The notes beneath the pieces were generated by a model. The model was not told the DNA's origin. It searched no databases and worked only from the letters and a program-made list of their open reading frames with translations. This document shows positions 41,949 through 49,921 of a stretch of 64,000 nucleotides of DNA, in pieces (the first letter of the stretch is position 1; each line of letters begins with the position of its first letter). The stretch covers positions 62,001 to 126,000 of the forward strand of contig CAVQOI010000007.1 in NCBI GenBank assembly GCA_963714425.1, in the 5' to 3' direction. A program made the position numbers and the translations under genes. The stretch comes from DATCYX01 sp963714425 (GTDB lineage Bacteria > Chloroflexota > Anaerolineae > Anaerolineales > UBA4823).

Positions 41949-43022
41949 ATGGCTGTAATCGCGATGAAAGCGCTTCTCGAAAGCGGTGTGCACTTCGGTC
42001 ACCGCACCCATAAATGGCATCCCGCCATGAAGCCGTACATCTTCACCGAGCGCAACGGCATTCATATCATCGACCTGCAAAAGACGGTGAAAGCACTGGA
42101 AGTGGCATACAACCTGGTGCGCGACACTGTCGCTGATGGCGGCAATGTGCTCTTCGTAGGCACCAAGCGACAGGCACAGGAAACCATCCAAGACGAGGCG
42201 ATGCGATCGGGCATGCCTTACGTCACCAACCGCTGGCTAGGCGGCATGCTCACCAACTGGCGCACCATCCGCCAGCGCATCAACGAGCTGGACCGTTTGG
42301 AGCGCATGCGCGATAAAGGCGATTTCGAGCGCATCACCAAGAAAGAAGCGCTGCTGTTGAGCCGCAAGATCGAGCGCCTGGAGACCCTGCTGGGGGGCAT
42401 CCGCAAGATGACCGGTCTGCCCAACCTGCTTTTCGTCGTAGACATCCGCCGCGAGGCGACCGCCATCCATGAAGCCAACCTGCTGGCTGTCCCGGTCATC
42501 GCCCTGGTGGATACCAACTGTGACCCGCGCGACGTGGATTTTGTCATCCCCTCCAACGACGACGCCATCCGCGCCATCAAGCTGCTGGTAGGGAAGATCT
42601 CCGATGCAGCGCAAGAAGGCACCGCCATGCGCAAGGAAGAGGAGGTCGAAGAACTCCCCGAGGCTGTTCATCTCCCCACCGAGGAAGAAGAGCTCTCCGA
42701 TGAGGAGCTGCTGGGCGAGGCCACCCTGGCTAAGCTGACCAGCCGCACCACCTTTATCGCCGCCGAGGATGAAGAGATCGACATCGAGATTGAGGAAGAG
42801 GAAGAAGTCGTAGAAGAGGTCGAAGACGAAGAGATCGATGAATGGGAAGAGGACGAGGAAGAAAAGCCTGAGGCAGTGAAAGAGTTCGAGGACGAAGACG
42901 AAGAGCTTGACGAGGATGAGGAAGAGGACGAGGACGAAGACCTTGACGAGGATAAAGAAGAGGATGAGGACGAGGACAAAGAGCTTGACAAGGATGAAGA
43001 AGAGGATGAGGACGAGGATTAG
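41949..43022 (+). CDS. rpsB: Ribosomal protein S2 with a long acidic C-terminal tail
   Basis: Residues 1-225 are a normal S2: IAMKALLESGVHFGHRTHKW, YNLVRDTVADGGNVLFVGTK and PNLLFVVDIRREATAIHEAN. Residues 226-357 are an extension. The first part (LPTEEEELSDEELLGEATLA and KLTSRTTFIAAEDEE) could fold; the last 80 residues are almost pure Glu and Asp with a few Lys. Ordinary bacterial S2 has about 230-260 residues. The acidic tail will be disordered and solvent-exposed on the 30S subunit. Its GAG/GAT codons give GAGGA words that resemble Shine-Dalgarno sites. tsf follows after 2 nt, so its ribosome binding site is inside the tail codons. Confidence 0.97.
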   Translation: MAVIAMKALLESGVHFGHRTHKWHPAMKPYIFTERNGIHIIDLQKTVKALEVAYNLVRDTVADGGNVLFVGTKRQAQETIQDEAMRSGMPYVTNRWLGGMLTNWRTIRQRINELDRLERMRDKGDFERITKKEALLLSRKIERLETLLGGIRKMTGLPNLLFVVDIRREATAIHEANLLAVPVIALVDTNCDPRDVDFVIPSNDDAIRAIKLLVGKISDAAQEGTAMRKEEEVEELPEAVHLPTEEEELSDEELLGEATLAKLTSRTTFIAAEDEEIDIEIEEEEEVVEEVEDEEIDEWEEDEEEKPEAVKEFEDEDEELDEDEEEDEDEDLDEDKEEDEDEDKELDKDEEEDEDED

Positions 43023-43024
43023 CT

Positions 43025-43630
43025 ATGGCCATTACAATTGAGCAGATCAAAGCCTTGCGTGAAGCCACGGGGGCAGGCATTATGGACTGCCGCAAAGCTC
43101 TGGAGCAGTCGGACGGTGACCTGGACAAGGCCTTGGAGTTCCTGCGCGAAAAAGGTGTGGCAACTGCAGCCAACCGCTCCGAAAGGGAAGCCTCCGAGGG
43201 GATGCTCGAGCTCTATTCGCACGGCAACGGGCGCGTGGGTGTGATGGTAGAGGTCAATTGCGAGTCCGATTTTGTCGCGCGATCAAAAGCATTCCGCACC
43301 TTTGCCCACGAAACGGCGCTGCAGATTGCAGCTGGCGCACCTCAATACATCCGCGAGGACGACATCCCCGCTGAGGTGCTGGAGGAAGAGCGGAACAAGG
43401 CGCGTGCACTCGCCCTGGAAGAAGGCAAACCCGAGTCGATCGTCGAGCGCATCATCGAGGGGCGACTGGAAAAATTCAAAAATGAGGCCGTCTTGTTGCG
43501 CCAGATGTACATCCGCGACGACAGCCTGACATTCGAGAAGCTGCTGCTGCAGAACATCGGATCGATCGGCGAGAACATCGTCATCCGGCGTTTTGTACGC
43601 TGGGAGCTGGGTGAAGGCAACTCTCAGTGA
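43025..43630 (+). CDS. tsf: Elongation factor Ts
   Basis: The 201-residue protein reads TIEQIKALREATGAGIMDCR, KALEQSDGDLDKALEFLREK and the coupling motif GVMVEVNCESDFVARSKAFR. It is the short EF-Ts type, with the C-terminal part reduced relative to the 280-residue E. coli protein, as in Thermus and other lineages. It exchanges GDP for GTP on EF-Tu. It is the second gene of the rpsB operon, which ends with the terminator at 43638. Confidence 0.97.
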   Translation: MAITIEQIKALREATGAGIMDCRKALEQSDGDLDKALEFLREKGVATAANRSEREASEGMLELYSHGNGRVGVMVEVNCESDFVARSKAFRTFAHETALQIAAGAPQYIREDDIPAEVLEEERNKARALALEEGKPESIVERIIEGRLEKFKNEAVLLRQMYIRDDSLTFEKLLLQNIGSIGENIVIRRFVRWELGEGNSQ

Positions 43631-43637
43631 TATATTA

Positions 43638-43667
43638 AGAGCCAACCGCAGGGTTGGCTCTTTTTTT
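43638..43667 (+). terminator. Rho-independent terminator after tsf
   Basis: Stem AGAGCCAACC with GGTTGGCTCT (43638-43647, 43652-43661), loop GCAG, then seven T. Confidence 0.96.
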
Positions 43668-43695
43668 GCCGGGAGGATACAAACCCGCCAACAGA

Positions 43696-43724
43696 TTGCA
43701 TCGTGCAATTTGCGCAAGTACAAT
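43696..43724 (+). promoter_or_regulatory. pyrH promoter
   Basis: TTGCAT (43696-43701), 17 bp, TACAAT (43719-43724), with a leader of about 55 nt to ATG 43788. It shows that pyrH has its own promoter after the tsf terminator. Confidence 0.7.
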
Positions 43725-43787
43725 CCTGCAAGACCAATCGCACAGATCACCTGACCCGGGGAAGGGCGATAATAGGGAGCATCATCG

Positions 43788-44507
43788 ATGGAACAAACAC
43801 TAAAATACCGCCGCATCCTGCTCAAGCTGAGCGGGGAGGCATTGGCAGGACCGCAAGGGTCAGGCATTGACCCGTACCAGGCTGAGGAAATCGCCGAGCG
43901 TATCCGTGAGGTGCGCCAGCTCGGTGTCGATGTAGCCATCGTCATCGGTGGTGGCAACGTCTGGCGCGGGCGGGTGGGTATCGAGCGCGGCATGGATCGC
44001 GCTACCGCCGATTACATGGGCATGTTGGCGACGATGATGAACGCCCTGGCGCTGATGGACGCCATGGAGCGCACGGGGCTGGTTACCCGCGTGCAGTCGG
44101 CTGTGGAAATGCACGCCGTTGCGGAGCCTTACATCCGCCGCCGCGCCATCCGCCATTTGGAGAAGGGTCGCGTGGTCATCCTGGGAGGCGGCACCGGCAA
44201 CCCGTATTTCTCCACGGATACGGCTGCTTCCCTGCGCGCCATGGAGGTCGGTGCAGATGTACTGATCAAGGCAACCAAGGTGGACGGCGTTTACGACCGC
44301 GACCCGCTGAAAAATCCGGACGCGGTGCGTTTCGACCACCTTTCTTATATGGAGGCGATTAACCGACGCCTGGAAGTGATGGACAGCACTGCTATCTCGC
44401 TGTGCATGGATAACCACCTGCCTATACTGGTGCTCAACCTGTGGCAAGCCGATGTGCTGCGCCAGGCTGTCTTCGGTGCCCATGTTGGCACGCTGCTATC
44501 GGATTAA
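43788..44507 (+). CDS. pyrH: UMP kinase
   Basis: The 239-residue protein has the PyrH markers YRRILLKLSGEALAGPQGSG, VDVAIVIGGGNVWRGRVG, DRATADYMGMLATMMNALAL and GGTGNPYFSTDTAASLRAME. It phosphorylates UMP to UDP as a hexamer regulated by GTP and UTP. The common partner frr (ribosome recycling factor) does not follow; instead a terminator and the convergent groEL gene come next, so the usual rpsB-tsf-pyrH-frr cluster is broken here. Confidence 0.98.
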   Translation: MEQTLKYRRILLKLSGEALAGPQGSGIDPYQAEEIAERIREVRQLGVDVAIVIGGGNVWRGRVGIERGMDRATADYMGMLATMMNALALMDAMERTGLVTRVQSAVEMHAVAEPYIRRRAIRHLEKGRVVILGGGTGNPYFSTDTAASLRAMEVGADVLIKATKVDGVYDRDPLKNPDAVRFDHLSYMEAINRRLEVMDSTAISLCMDNHLPILVLNLWQADVLRQAVFGAHVGTLLSD

Positions 44508-44520
44508 TTCAAATCACCAA

Positions 44521-44567
44521 ATACAAAAATCCCTCCGGTGCGATATCGCACCGGAGGGATTTTGTAT
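44521..44567. terminator. Bidirectional terminator between pyrH and groEL
   Basis: TCCCTCCGGTGCGA and TCGCACCGGAGGGA pair around a TA centre, flanked by ATACAAAAA and TTTTGTAT. The 47-bp dyad has A/T tracts on both sides and serves both convergent genes. Confidence 0.93.
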
Positions 44568-44607
44568 ATCCTGAAATTACGCACCCCTCGAGGAAAAAGG
44601 TCGAATT

Positions 44608-46242
44608 CTAATACTCCGGCATCGGTGGGGCAGCCGGGGCTCTCTCTTTCTCGGGGACGTCGGTCACCAGCGCTTCGGTGGTGAGGATCATGGCTGCGAT
44701 GGAGGCGGCGTTCTCGAGGGCGCCGCGGGTCACCTTGGCGGGGTCGATCACGCCGAACTTGATCATGTCTGCGTACTCCTCAGCCAGCACGTCGTAGCCG
44801 ATGTTCTTGTTCTTCTTCTCTTTCTGAGTGCGGCGCACGGTCTCGAGGATCACGGCGCCGTCTTTACCGGCGTTCTCGGCGATCTTGCGCATGGGCACTT
44901 CCAAAGCCTTGCGCACGATGTTCACGCCTACCTGGGCGTCTTCGTTGTCCATCTTGAGGCCATCCAGGACAGCCATAGCGTTGATCAATGCTACGCCTCC
45001 GCCCGGCACGATGCCCTCTTCCACAGCGGCACGCGTGGCTGAAAGGGCGTCCTCAACACGGTGCTTCTTCTCTTTCAGCTCGGTCTCGGTGGCTGCGCCA
45101 ACACGGATGATGGCAACACCGCCGGAGAGCTTCGCCAGACGCTCCTGGAGCTTCTCGCGATCGTAATCGCTGGTGCTCTTATCGATCTCGACGCGGATCT
45201 GCTCGATGCGTCCTTTAATCTGGGAGGAATCACCCTTGCCGCCCACCACAGTGGTGTCGTCTTTGGTGACCACAATCTTCTCGGCGCGGCCCAGGTCCTG
45301 CAGGGTGGTGGATTCGAGCTTGCGCCCGAGCTCATCCGAGATCACGGTGGCGCCGGTCAGGGTGGCGATATCGCCCAGCATGGCTTTGCGGCGGTCGCCG
45401 AAGCCAGGGGCCTTGACAGCCACTACGCTGAGCATACCGCGCAGCTTGTTCAGCACCAGGGTAGCCAGAGCCTCGCCGTCCACGTCCTCGGCGATGATCA
45501 CCAGCTCGCGCTTGCCGATCTGCACCAGCTTCTCCAGCACAGGCACGATATCCTGGGCGGCGGAGATCTTCTTATCATGGAGCAGCAGGTAAGCGTCCTC
45601 GATCGAGGCTTCCATGTGCTCGGGGTCGGTGATGAAGTAGGGCGAAATGTAGCCGCGGTCGAACTGCATACCTTCGACATACTCGGTCTCGAATTCGAGG
45701 CCTTTGGATTCTTCGACAGTGATGACGCCGTCTTTGCCCACCTTGTCCATCACCTCAGCGATCAGCTCGCCGATGGTGCGGTCCTGAGCGGAGATGGAAG
45801 CCACGTTGGCAATCTCTTCTTTGGTGGTGATTTCGATAGCCTGGTCGCGGATTTTTTCGGCGACAGCCTTGGTGGCGGCTTCGATGCCGCGCTTGAGCAG
45901 CATCGGGTTGAAGCCAGCAGCCAGGCTCTTCATGCCATCGGTAACGATAGCGTGCGCCAGGACGGTCGAGGTGGTGGTGCCATCGCCGGCGATATCGTTT
46001 GTTTTGGTTGCAGCTTCTTTGAGCAGCTGGGCGCCCATGTTTTCAAAGGGCTCTTCCAGCTCGATTTCTTTGGCGACGGTGACGCCGTCGTGCGTGATGG
46101 TTGGGGAACCGAACTTGCGGTCTATCGCCACATTGCGGCCCTTAGGGCCGAGCGTGGTGACCACCGCAGTCGCCAGCAGGTCCATACCGTGCTGCAGGCG
46201 GCGGCGGGCTTCTTCTGAGAATACCAGTTGTTTAGCGGCCAT
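44608..46242 (-). CDS. groEL: Chaperonin GroEL
   Basis: The 544-residue protein is full length: MAAKQLVFSEEARRRLQHGM, LGPKGRNVAIDRKFGSPTIT, the ATP motif GDGTTTSTVLA, and VVAVKAPGFGDRRKAMLGDI in the apical domain. The tail APAAPPMPEY replaces the usual Gly-Gly-Met repeat. It forms the double-ring folding chamber with GroES. groES lies 42 bp upstream on the same strand, and both are controlled by the CIRCE site. Confidence 0.98.
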   Translation of the reverse strand: MAAKQLVFSEEARRRLQHGMDLLATAVVTTLGPKGRNVAIDRKFGSPTITHDGVTVAKEIELEEPFENMGAQLLKEAATKTNDIAGDGTTTSTVLAHAIVTDGMKSLAAGFNPMLLKRGIEAATKAVAEKIRDQAIEITTKEEIANVASISAQDRTIGELIAEVMDKVGKDGVITVEESKGLEFETEYVEGMQFDRGYISPYFITDPEHMEASIEDAYLLLHDKKISAAQDIVPVLEKLVQIGKRELVIIAEDVDGEALATLVLNKLRGMLSVVAVKAPGFGDRRKAMLGDIATLTGATVISDELGRKLESTTLQDLGRAEKIVVTKDDTTVVGGKGDSSQIKGRIEQIRVEIDKSTSDYDREKLQERLAKLSGGVAIIRVGAATETELKEKKHRVEDALSATRAAVEEGIVPGGGVALINAMAVLDGLKMDNEDAQVGVNIVRKALEVPMRKIAENAGKDGAVILETVRRTQKEKKNKNIGYDVLAEEYADMIKFGVIDPAKVTRGALENAASIAAMILTTEALVTDVPEKERAPAAPPMPEY

Positions 46243-46284
46243 AGATTGTTACTCCTTATCTGGGATGAATTCAGGGACTGCTGA

Positions 46285-46578
46285 CTAGTCAACAATTGCA
46301 AGCAGATCGCTCTCTTTGAGGATGAGCAGCTTCTTGCCTTCCACCTTGATCTCGGTGCCGGCATATTTGGCGTACAGGACAACGTCGCCAGCCTTGACAT
46401 CCATAGCCACGCGATCCCCCTTCTCGTCGCGGTCGCCAGGACCGATGGATAGGACTTTGCCTTTTTGGGGTTTCTCTTTCGCGGTTTCTGGGAGGACGAT
46501 CCCGCCGGTGGTCACCTCTTCAGCTTCAACCGGCTCGACCACCACGCGGCTTCCTAAAGGCTTGAGTGATATTGACAT
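46285..46578 (-). CDS. groES: Co-chaperonin GroES
   Basis: The 97-residue protein reads LKPLGSRVVVEPVEAEEVTT, GGIVLPETAKEKPQKGKVLS (the mobile loop) and GDVVLYAKYAGTEIKVEGKK. It caps the GroEL ring. A GGAGGTTAGT ribosome binding site precedes the ATG. It is the first gene of the groESL operon. Confidence 0.98.
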   Translation of the reverse strand: MSISLKPLGSRVVVEPVEAEEVTTGGIVLPETAKEKPQKGKVLSIGPGDRDEKGDRVAMDVKAGDVVLYAKYAGTEIKVEGKKLLILKESDLLAIVD

Positions 46579-46629
46579 ACTAACCTCCTTGGAGTGTGGG
46601 TTGTGAGTATCCTGCTACGTACAGACAAG

Positions 46630-46656
46630 TTAGCACTCATTGTCCGCGAGTGCTAA
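46630..46656. promoter_or_regulatory. CIRCE operator (HrcA site)
   Basis: TTAGCACTC-N9-GAGTGCTAA is the exact consensus. It lies in the 5' untranslated region of groES. HrcA repression released by heat shock or unfolded protein load is the established mechanism for this site; hrcA itself is not in the window. Confidence 0.98.
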
Positions 46657-46667
46657 CTCGCTGCCAA

Positions 46668-46696
46668 ATGATACCCATTTTTTCGATGGGAGTCAA
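46668..46696 (-). promoter_or_regulatory. groESL promoter
   Basis: Read leftwards: TTGACT (46691-46696), 17 bp, TATCAT (46668-46673). The transcript would begin just before the CIRCE element. Confidence 0.85.
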
Positions 46697-46764
46697 GAGG
46701 GAGAAGGGAATCTAATAAAAATCTTATGGAATTCTGGGCTTATCCCGGGCATGGGCTCAATCGA

Positions 46765-48708
46765 TCATCCCGCCGCTAAACCCACCGCCAGACTGATCAG
46801 ATTGATCAATAAACCCAGTGCGAACAACCCACCAATTATGTACACCAACACCAGCCAGGGGGTTGCCTCGCGCGGCGAAGATGGCTCCTCGCCCTCCGCA
46901 AGGTGGCGCGCCATGCGCGCCGTCTGCTTTGCAAGGGCAGGCAAAGGTCGCCCGCTGCCGAATACCCACCACCAGCCGGAGACAGGCGTAGGCACCACCA
47001 GTCGGGCGCCATCGTAGCCCTGCAGCCACAGGCGCAGCGCTTCGGTTGGTCGGGTTGCCAGTTCTGCGGGCAGGATGACAGCCTTAGCAGCAGACAGGGT
47101 CTCATCGGGGGCGCCCTGGCTATAGGCGTGCACCGCCACAGGCATCTCTTTGGTCTCCCGCTCCAGGGCTGCCACTACCTGGGTGGCGAAATCACCGTCT
47201 TCCGGCGCAAGCACCAGCACGGGGAATTGGGCGTGACGGCGGAGCAGCGAACGCTCTGCCTGGCGGCGATCCTGGCGCAAGACCTGCGCGTGATAAGTCA
47301 GGAGCAGGGCGAAGAGGATAAGCAACTTGAGGGTCTGAAGAGACTCGATGAGCAGGTTCACCGGCGGGTCGCCCAGCAAAGCACGCAGCAGCGGGAAGAG
47401 CAACGCGCCTGCGCTGAACATCACCCCCAGCACAGCCGCGAAGAGCACTACATAGAGGTAAGCCAGGCGAACAACCGAGCGGCGGGCATGGTCGCCGGGC
47501 TCCCCTTCCTGGGTCGCCTCGTGAGAGATAGGGCGCCAGGTGGCGACCCACAACGGAGCTCCCACAGCCAGGGCGGAGAGAGCGCTCGCCAGGTTATCTC
47601 GCAAGCCGCTCCCCCAGACGACCGTCCGGCTGGCGGACAGATCGACAAGAAATGACAGGAGCAACTGTAGACCGATGAAGGTCGTACCCAGACCCAGCAC
47701 TGCAAGCACGTACAAGTAAAGCCGCCGCAATCCTGCGGCGCGCTGTCCGGATTTGGTTTTGTCCGGGTAGTCGCGAATCTCCATCCCCAGGATACGCCCG
47801 TAATAGGTCCACACAACCCCAAAGGGGACAGCCACCGAGAGGGGCACGCTCACCTCGCCGAGCAGCGCTACCAGCCCCATGCTATCTCCCAGAAGCACCC
47901 GCAGCAAAACGTACAGTGTCGCCCCTGCTGAGCCCAGCACGGTGCCCACGCCAGCAAAGGAGAGTACATAAAGCACCACCAGGCGCAGGATCGAGGCCGC
48001 TTCGCCGGGTTCCTCATAAGCTGCCTGGATGCGCTGCCAGACAAAGAACCACAGCGGTGCGCCGACCAAAGCCAGCGCCAGGCCGTTGGCAAGCGCCATG
48101 CGCGCTCCCGTGCCTGCCGCCTCCCAAAGCGAGAGCACGAAAAACAGTAATTGCTGCACGCCCGCGACAACCAATGCCAGGCTATATAATAGCCACAGGT
48201 AGCGGTACAGGCGGCGAACCTCGGGGAAAGCCTCGCCCTGCGGAGTAGCCTTCCAATCCCCCTGCGTTACTGAGTAAAAGTAAGCGGCGAACACTCCGTT
48301 GAGAGCCATGGCGACCAGGTTGTCTGCCAGGGACTGCGAACCCCCAAAGAAGGCGCTAGACGGGGATAGGTTTAAGACCTGCAAGAATATGCGGTCAAGC
48401 AACGCCAGCAGATTCTGGAAGACGGGCGCCAGAGTTGCCAGCATAGCGCCGTACAAAAAAACGGCGCGCACCCGCGACGAGCGCTCTTCCGCATCCCTGA
48501 GCGCCCCGCGCTGTGCCAGCCACCAGTGCAAGAGGAAAACGGGCACGCCGACCAGGATGAACGACAGGGCGCTTGCCAAACGGGTGATATTGCTTCCGAG
48601 TTCATCTCCAGCCAGGATAGAGCGCGCCAGGCCAATGGCTCCCCAAACCACGGTCTCCAGGCTGACTAGGGTCACACCATACAGGTACAAGCGGCGGATG
48701 GTTTGCAT
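46765..48708 (-). CDS. DUF5671-type polytopic membrane protein with internal repeats
   Basis: The 647-residue protein holds about six copies of a two-helix unit. Each starts with a motif like IRRLYLYGVTLVSLETVV, VRRLYRYLWLLYSLALVV, LRRLYLYVLAVLGLGTTF or VRLAYLYVVLFAAVLGVM, and is followed by a W-containing segment before the next unit. This matches DUF5671. Residues 500-600 form a soluble domain (QFPVLVLAPEDGDFATQVVA, KAVILPAELATRPTEALRLW) before a last helix. Function is not known. It is upstream of the convergent region to groES and read on the same strand as the next small genes. Confidence 0.82.
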   Translation of the reverse strand: MQTIRRLYLYGVTLVSLETVVWGAIGLARSILAGDELGSNITRLASALSFILVGVPVFLLHWWLAQRGALRDAEERSSRVRAVFLYGAMLATLAPVFQNLLALLDRIFLQVLNLSPSSAFFGGSQSLADNLVAMALNGVFAAYFYSVTQGDWKATPQGEAFPEVRRLYRYLWLLYSLALVVAGVQQLLFFVLSLWEAAGTGARMALANGLALALVGAPLWFFVWQRIQAAYEEPGEAASILRLVVLYVLSFAGVGTVLGSAGATLYVLLRVLLGDSMGLVALLGEVSVPLSVAVPFGVVWTYYGRILGMEIRDYPDKTKSGQRAAGLRRLYLYVLAVLGLGTTFIGLQLLLSFLVDLSASRTVVWGSGLRDNLASALSALAVGAPLWVATWRPISHEATQEGEPGDHARRSVVRLAYLYVVLFAAVLGVMFSAGALLFPLLRALLGDPPVNLLIESLQTLKLLILFALLLTYHAQVLRQDRRQAERSLLRRHAQFPVLVLAPEDGDFATQVVAALERETKEMPVAVHAYSQGAPDETLSAAKAVILPAELATRPTEALRLWLQGYDGARLVVPTPVSGWWWVFGSGRPLPALAKQTARMARHLAEGEEPSSPREATPWLVLVYIIGGLFALGLLINLISLAVGLAAG

Positions 48709-48717
48709 CGTTTACTC

Positions 48718-48875
48718 CCATCCCCCCTCAGTCCCCCCTTCCCTTCTGGGAAGGGGGGAAAAGATTCCAGAATAGGGGAGTTGTGGTCGCAAAACGACCA
48801 CAACTCCCCTATTCTGGACTATCTCCCATCTCCCTGCATAAGGGGAGGGGAAGCCTGCCGGGCGTAGCGAAGGCA
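48718..48875. repeat. Palindromic element upstream of the DUF5671 gene
   Basis: CCCATCCCCCCTCAGTCCCCC and TTCTGGGAAGGGGGG precede 24-bp perfect arms at 48766-48789 and 48795-48818 (outer TCCAGAATAGGGG, inner AGTTGTGGTCG), loop CAAAA. Then CTCCCTGCATAAGGGGAGGGG and GGGGGCGGGGGTTGG follow. It separates the DUF5671 gene from the gene at 48953. Confidence 0.9.
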
Positions 48876-48952
48876 GGTCGGGGGCGGGGGTTGGCTGAGA
48901 GCGCGAAACTCCCCAAAGCAACTCGTCGATGTGATTCATGATAAAGAAATCA

Positions 48953-49435
48953 TTATTCGCCTGGGGTGGGCTTGATTAGTTGCGGGTTGAACCAGTCCCA
49001 ACCCCAGTACGGATAGGGCATGCTCGATATCTTCCACTCATTGTTGTCATTTAGAACAAGAACGGCATTTGCCGCATCGCGGTATACGTCTTCAAAGGGT
49101 CCGCCGCCCCCGCGGATGACGGTTACATTCACGATGGCCTCCTGTTCGAAGACTTGCGCCTCACCGATCTGTAGCGAGGCGGCAAACTCAAACGAGAGGA
49201 GATCCTGGCGAAATCGCTCGTAAGTGGGCTTGCCCTCTCCTTCAATCAGATAGTTGTACGCGCGCTGGAAGTCCCTGCTCTCCAGAGCAAGCACGTAGTT
49301 GTGCACCACGCCCTGCGGGGTATCCTCGCCAGTGTACTCCTGCGTCCCCTGCCGTAGGAAGAACAGGACCACAGCCAGCGCAGCCAGGAGGGCGATGGCG
49401 CCCATGATCAACCAAAGAAAGCGGTCTTTTCCCAA
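48953..49435 (-). CDS. Single-pass membrane protein with DUF4878-like domain
   Basis: The 160-residue protein has an N-terminal transmembrane helix (LIMGAIALLAALAVVLFFL). The domain that follows contains TPQGVVHNYVLALESRDFQRAY, LIEGEGKPTYERFRQDLLSF and VVNVTVIRGG-like strands. The pattern of a helix pair followed by beta strands is that of DUF4878/NTF2-like lipoprotein domains. It ends in YPYWGWDWFNPQLIKPTPGE. Function unknown. Confidence 0.75.
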   Translation of the reverse strand: MGKDRFLWLIMGAIALLAALAVVLFFLRQGTQEYTGEDTPQGVVHNYVLALESRDFQRAYNYLIEGEGKPTYERFRQDLLSFEFAASLQIGEAQVFEQEAIVNVTVIRGGGGPFEDVYRDAANAVLVLNDNNEWKISSMPYPYWGWDWFNPQLIKPTPGE

Positions 49436-49515
49436 AATGAAGTCTCTAGGAAATCGTATGACAAAGGATTGCTTGCAGGAGCATGCAGGTGTTCCGCCAA
49501 TCTCTTCAGGGGGAA

Positions 49516-49713
49516 TTAGCGCAGGCGCTTACCAGGCTGATAGAGTATGGTCAGGAATGGACCCAGCAAGGGCAGCAGCACAACCAGCAAGCCCCAGCCG
49601 ATATATTCGGAGAGGCTCAGTTCCCGTCTGCGTAGATAGAAGACTGCCAGAAAGGTCATCCCCAGCACGCACATCAGGAGGAGCAGACGCATAATTTCAG
49701 CAGAGAGCAGCAT
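49516..49713 (-). CDS. Small PLDc_N-like membrane protein
   Basis: From ATG 49713 the protein has 65 residues with two helices: EIMRLLLLMCVLGMTFLAVF and IGWGLLVVLLPLLGPFLTIL. Basic LRRRELSLSEY joins them and YQPGKRLR closes. The layout matches the PLDc_N (phospholipase D nuclease N-terminal) two-helix domain, here free-standing. Start is uncertain: 49755, 49713 or 49692 are possible and none has a strong ribosome binding site. Confidence 0.6.
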   Translation of the reverse strand: MLLSAEIMRLLLLMCVLGMTFLAVFYLRRRELSLSEYIGWGLLVVLLPLLGPFLTILYQPGKRLR

Positions 49714-49814
49714 GATAGATAGATTGTATAGGAAACCTGGGCGGAATGCAAGCAACTGTCAGATAAATAAGTTTATAGCCGCCTAGCAACCGATGAGGAG
49801 CTAGTCGATCTACA

Positions 49815-49843
49815 TTGACAATATTCCCTGAATTTCTTACAAT
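49815..49843 (+). promoter_or_regulatory. acsA promoter
   Basis: TTGACA (49815-49820), 17 bp, TACAAT (49838-49843), giving a leader of about 70 nt that contains CTTTCAACCTTTCAACC, a copy of the GTTGAAAG-type repeat. Confidence 0.8.
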
Positions 49844-49921
49844 CTATCTACTTATCTCTGGTCTATAATCCCGGATACCGTTATACATCTTACTTTCAAC
49901 CTTTCAACCACAGGAGGGACC

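Noticed and set aside
42668..42991. Reverse-strand frame coding a poly-serine protein
   Set aside because: It is the mirror of the Glu/Asp codons of the rpsB tail; no ribosome binding site or independent coding character.
45061..46218. Long plus-strand frame opposite groEL
   Set aside because: It is the antisense shadow of a highly conserved GC-rich gene.
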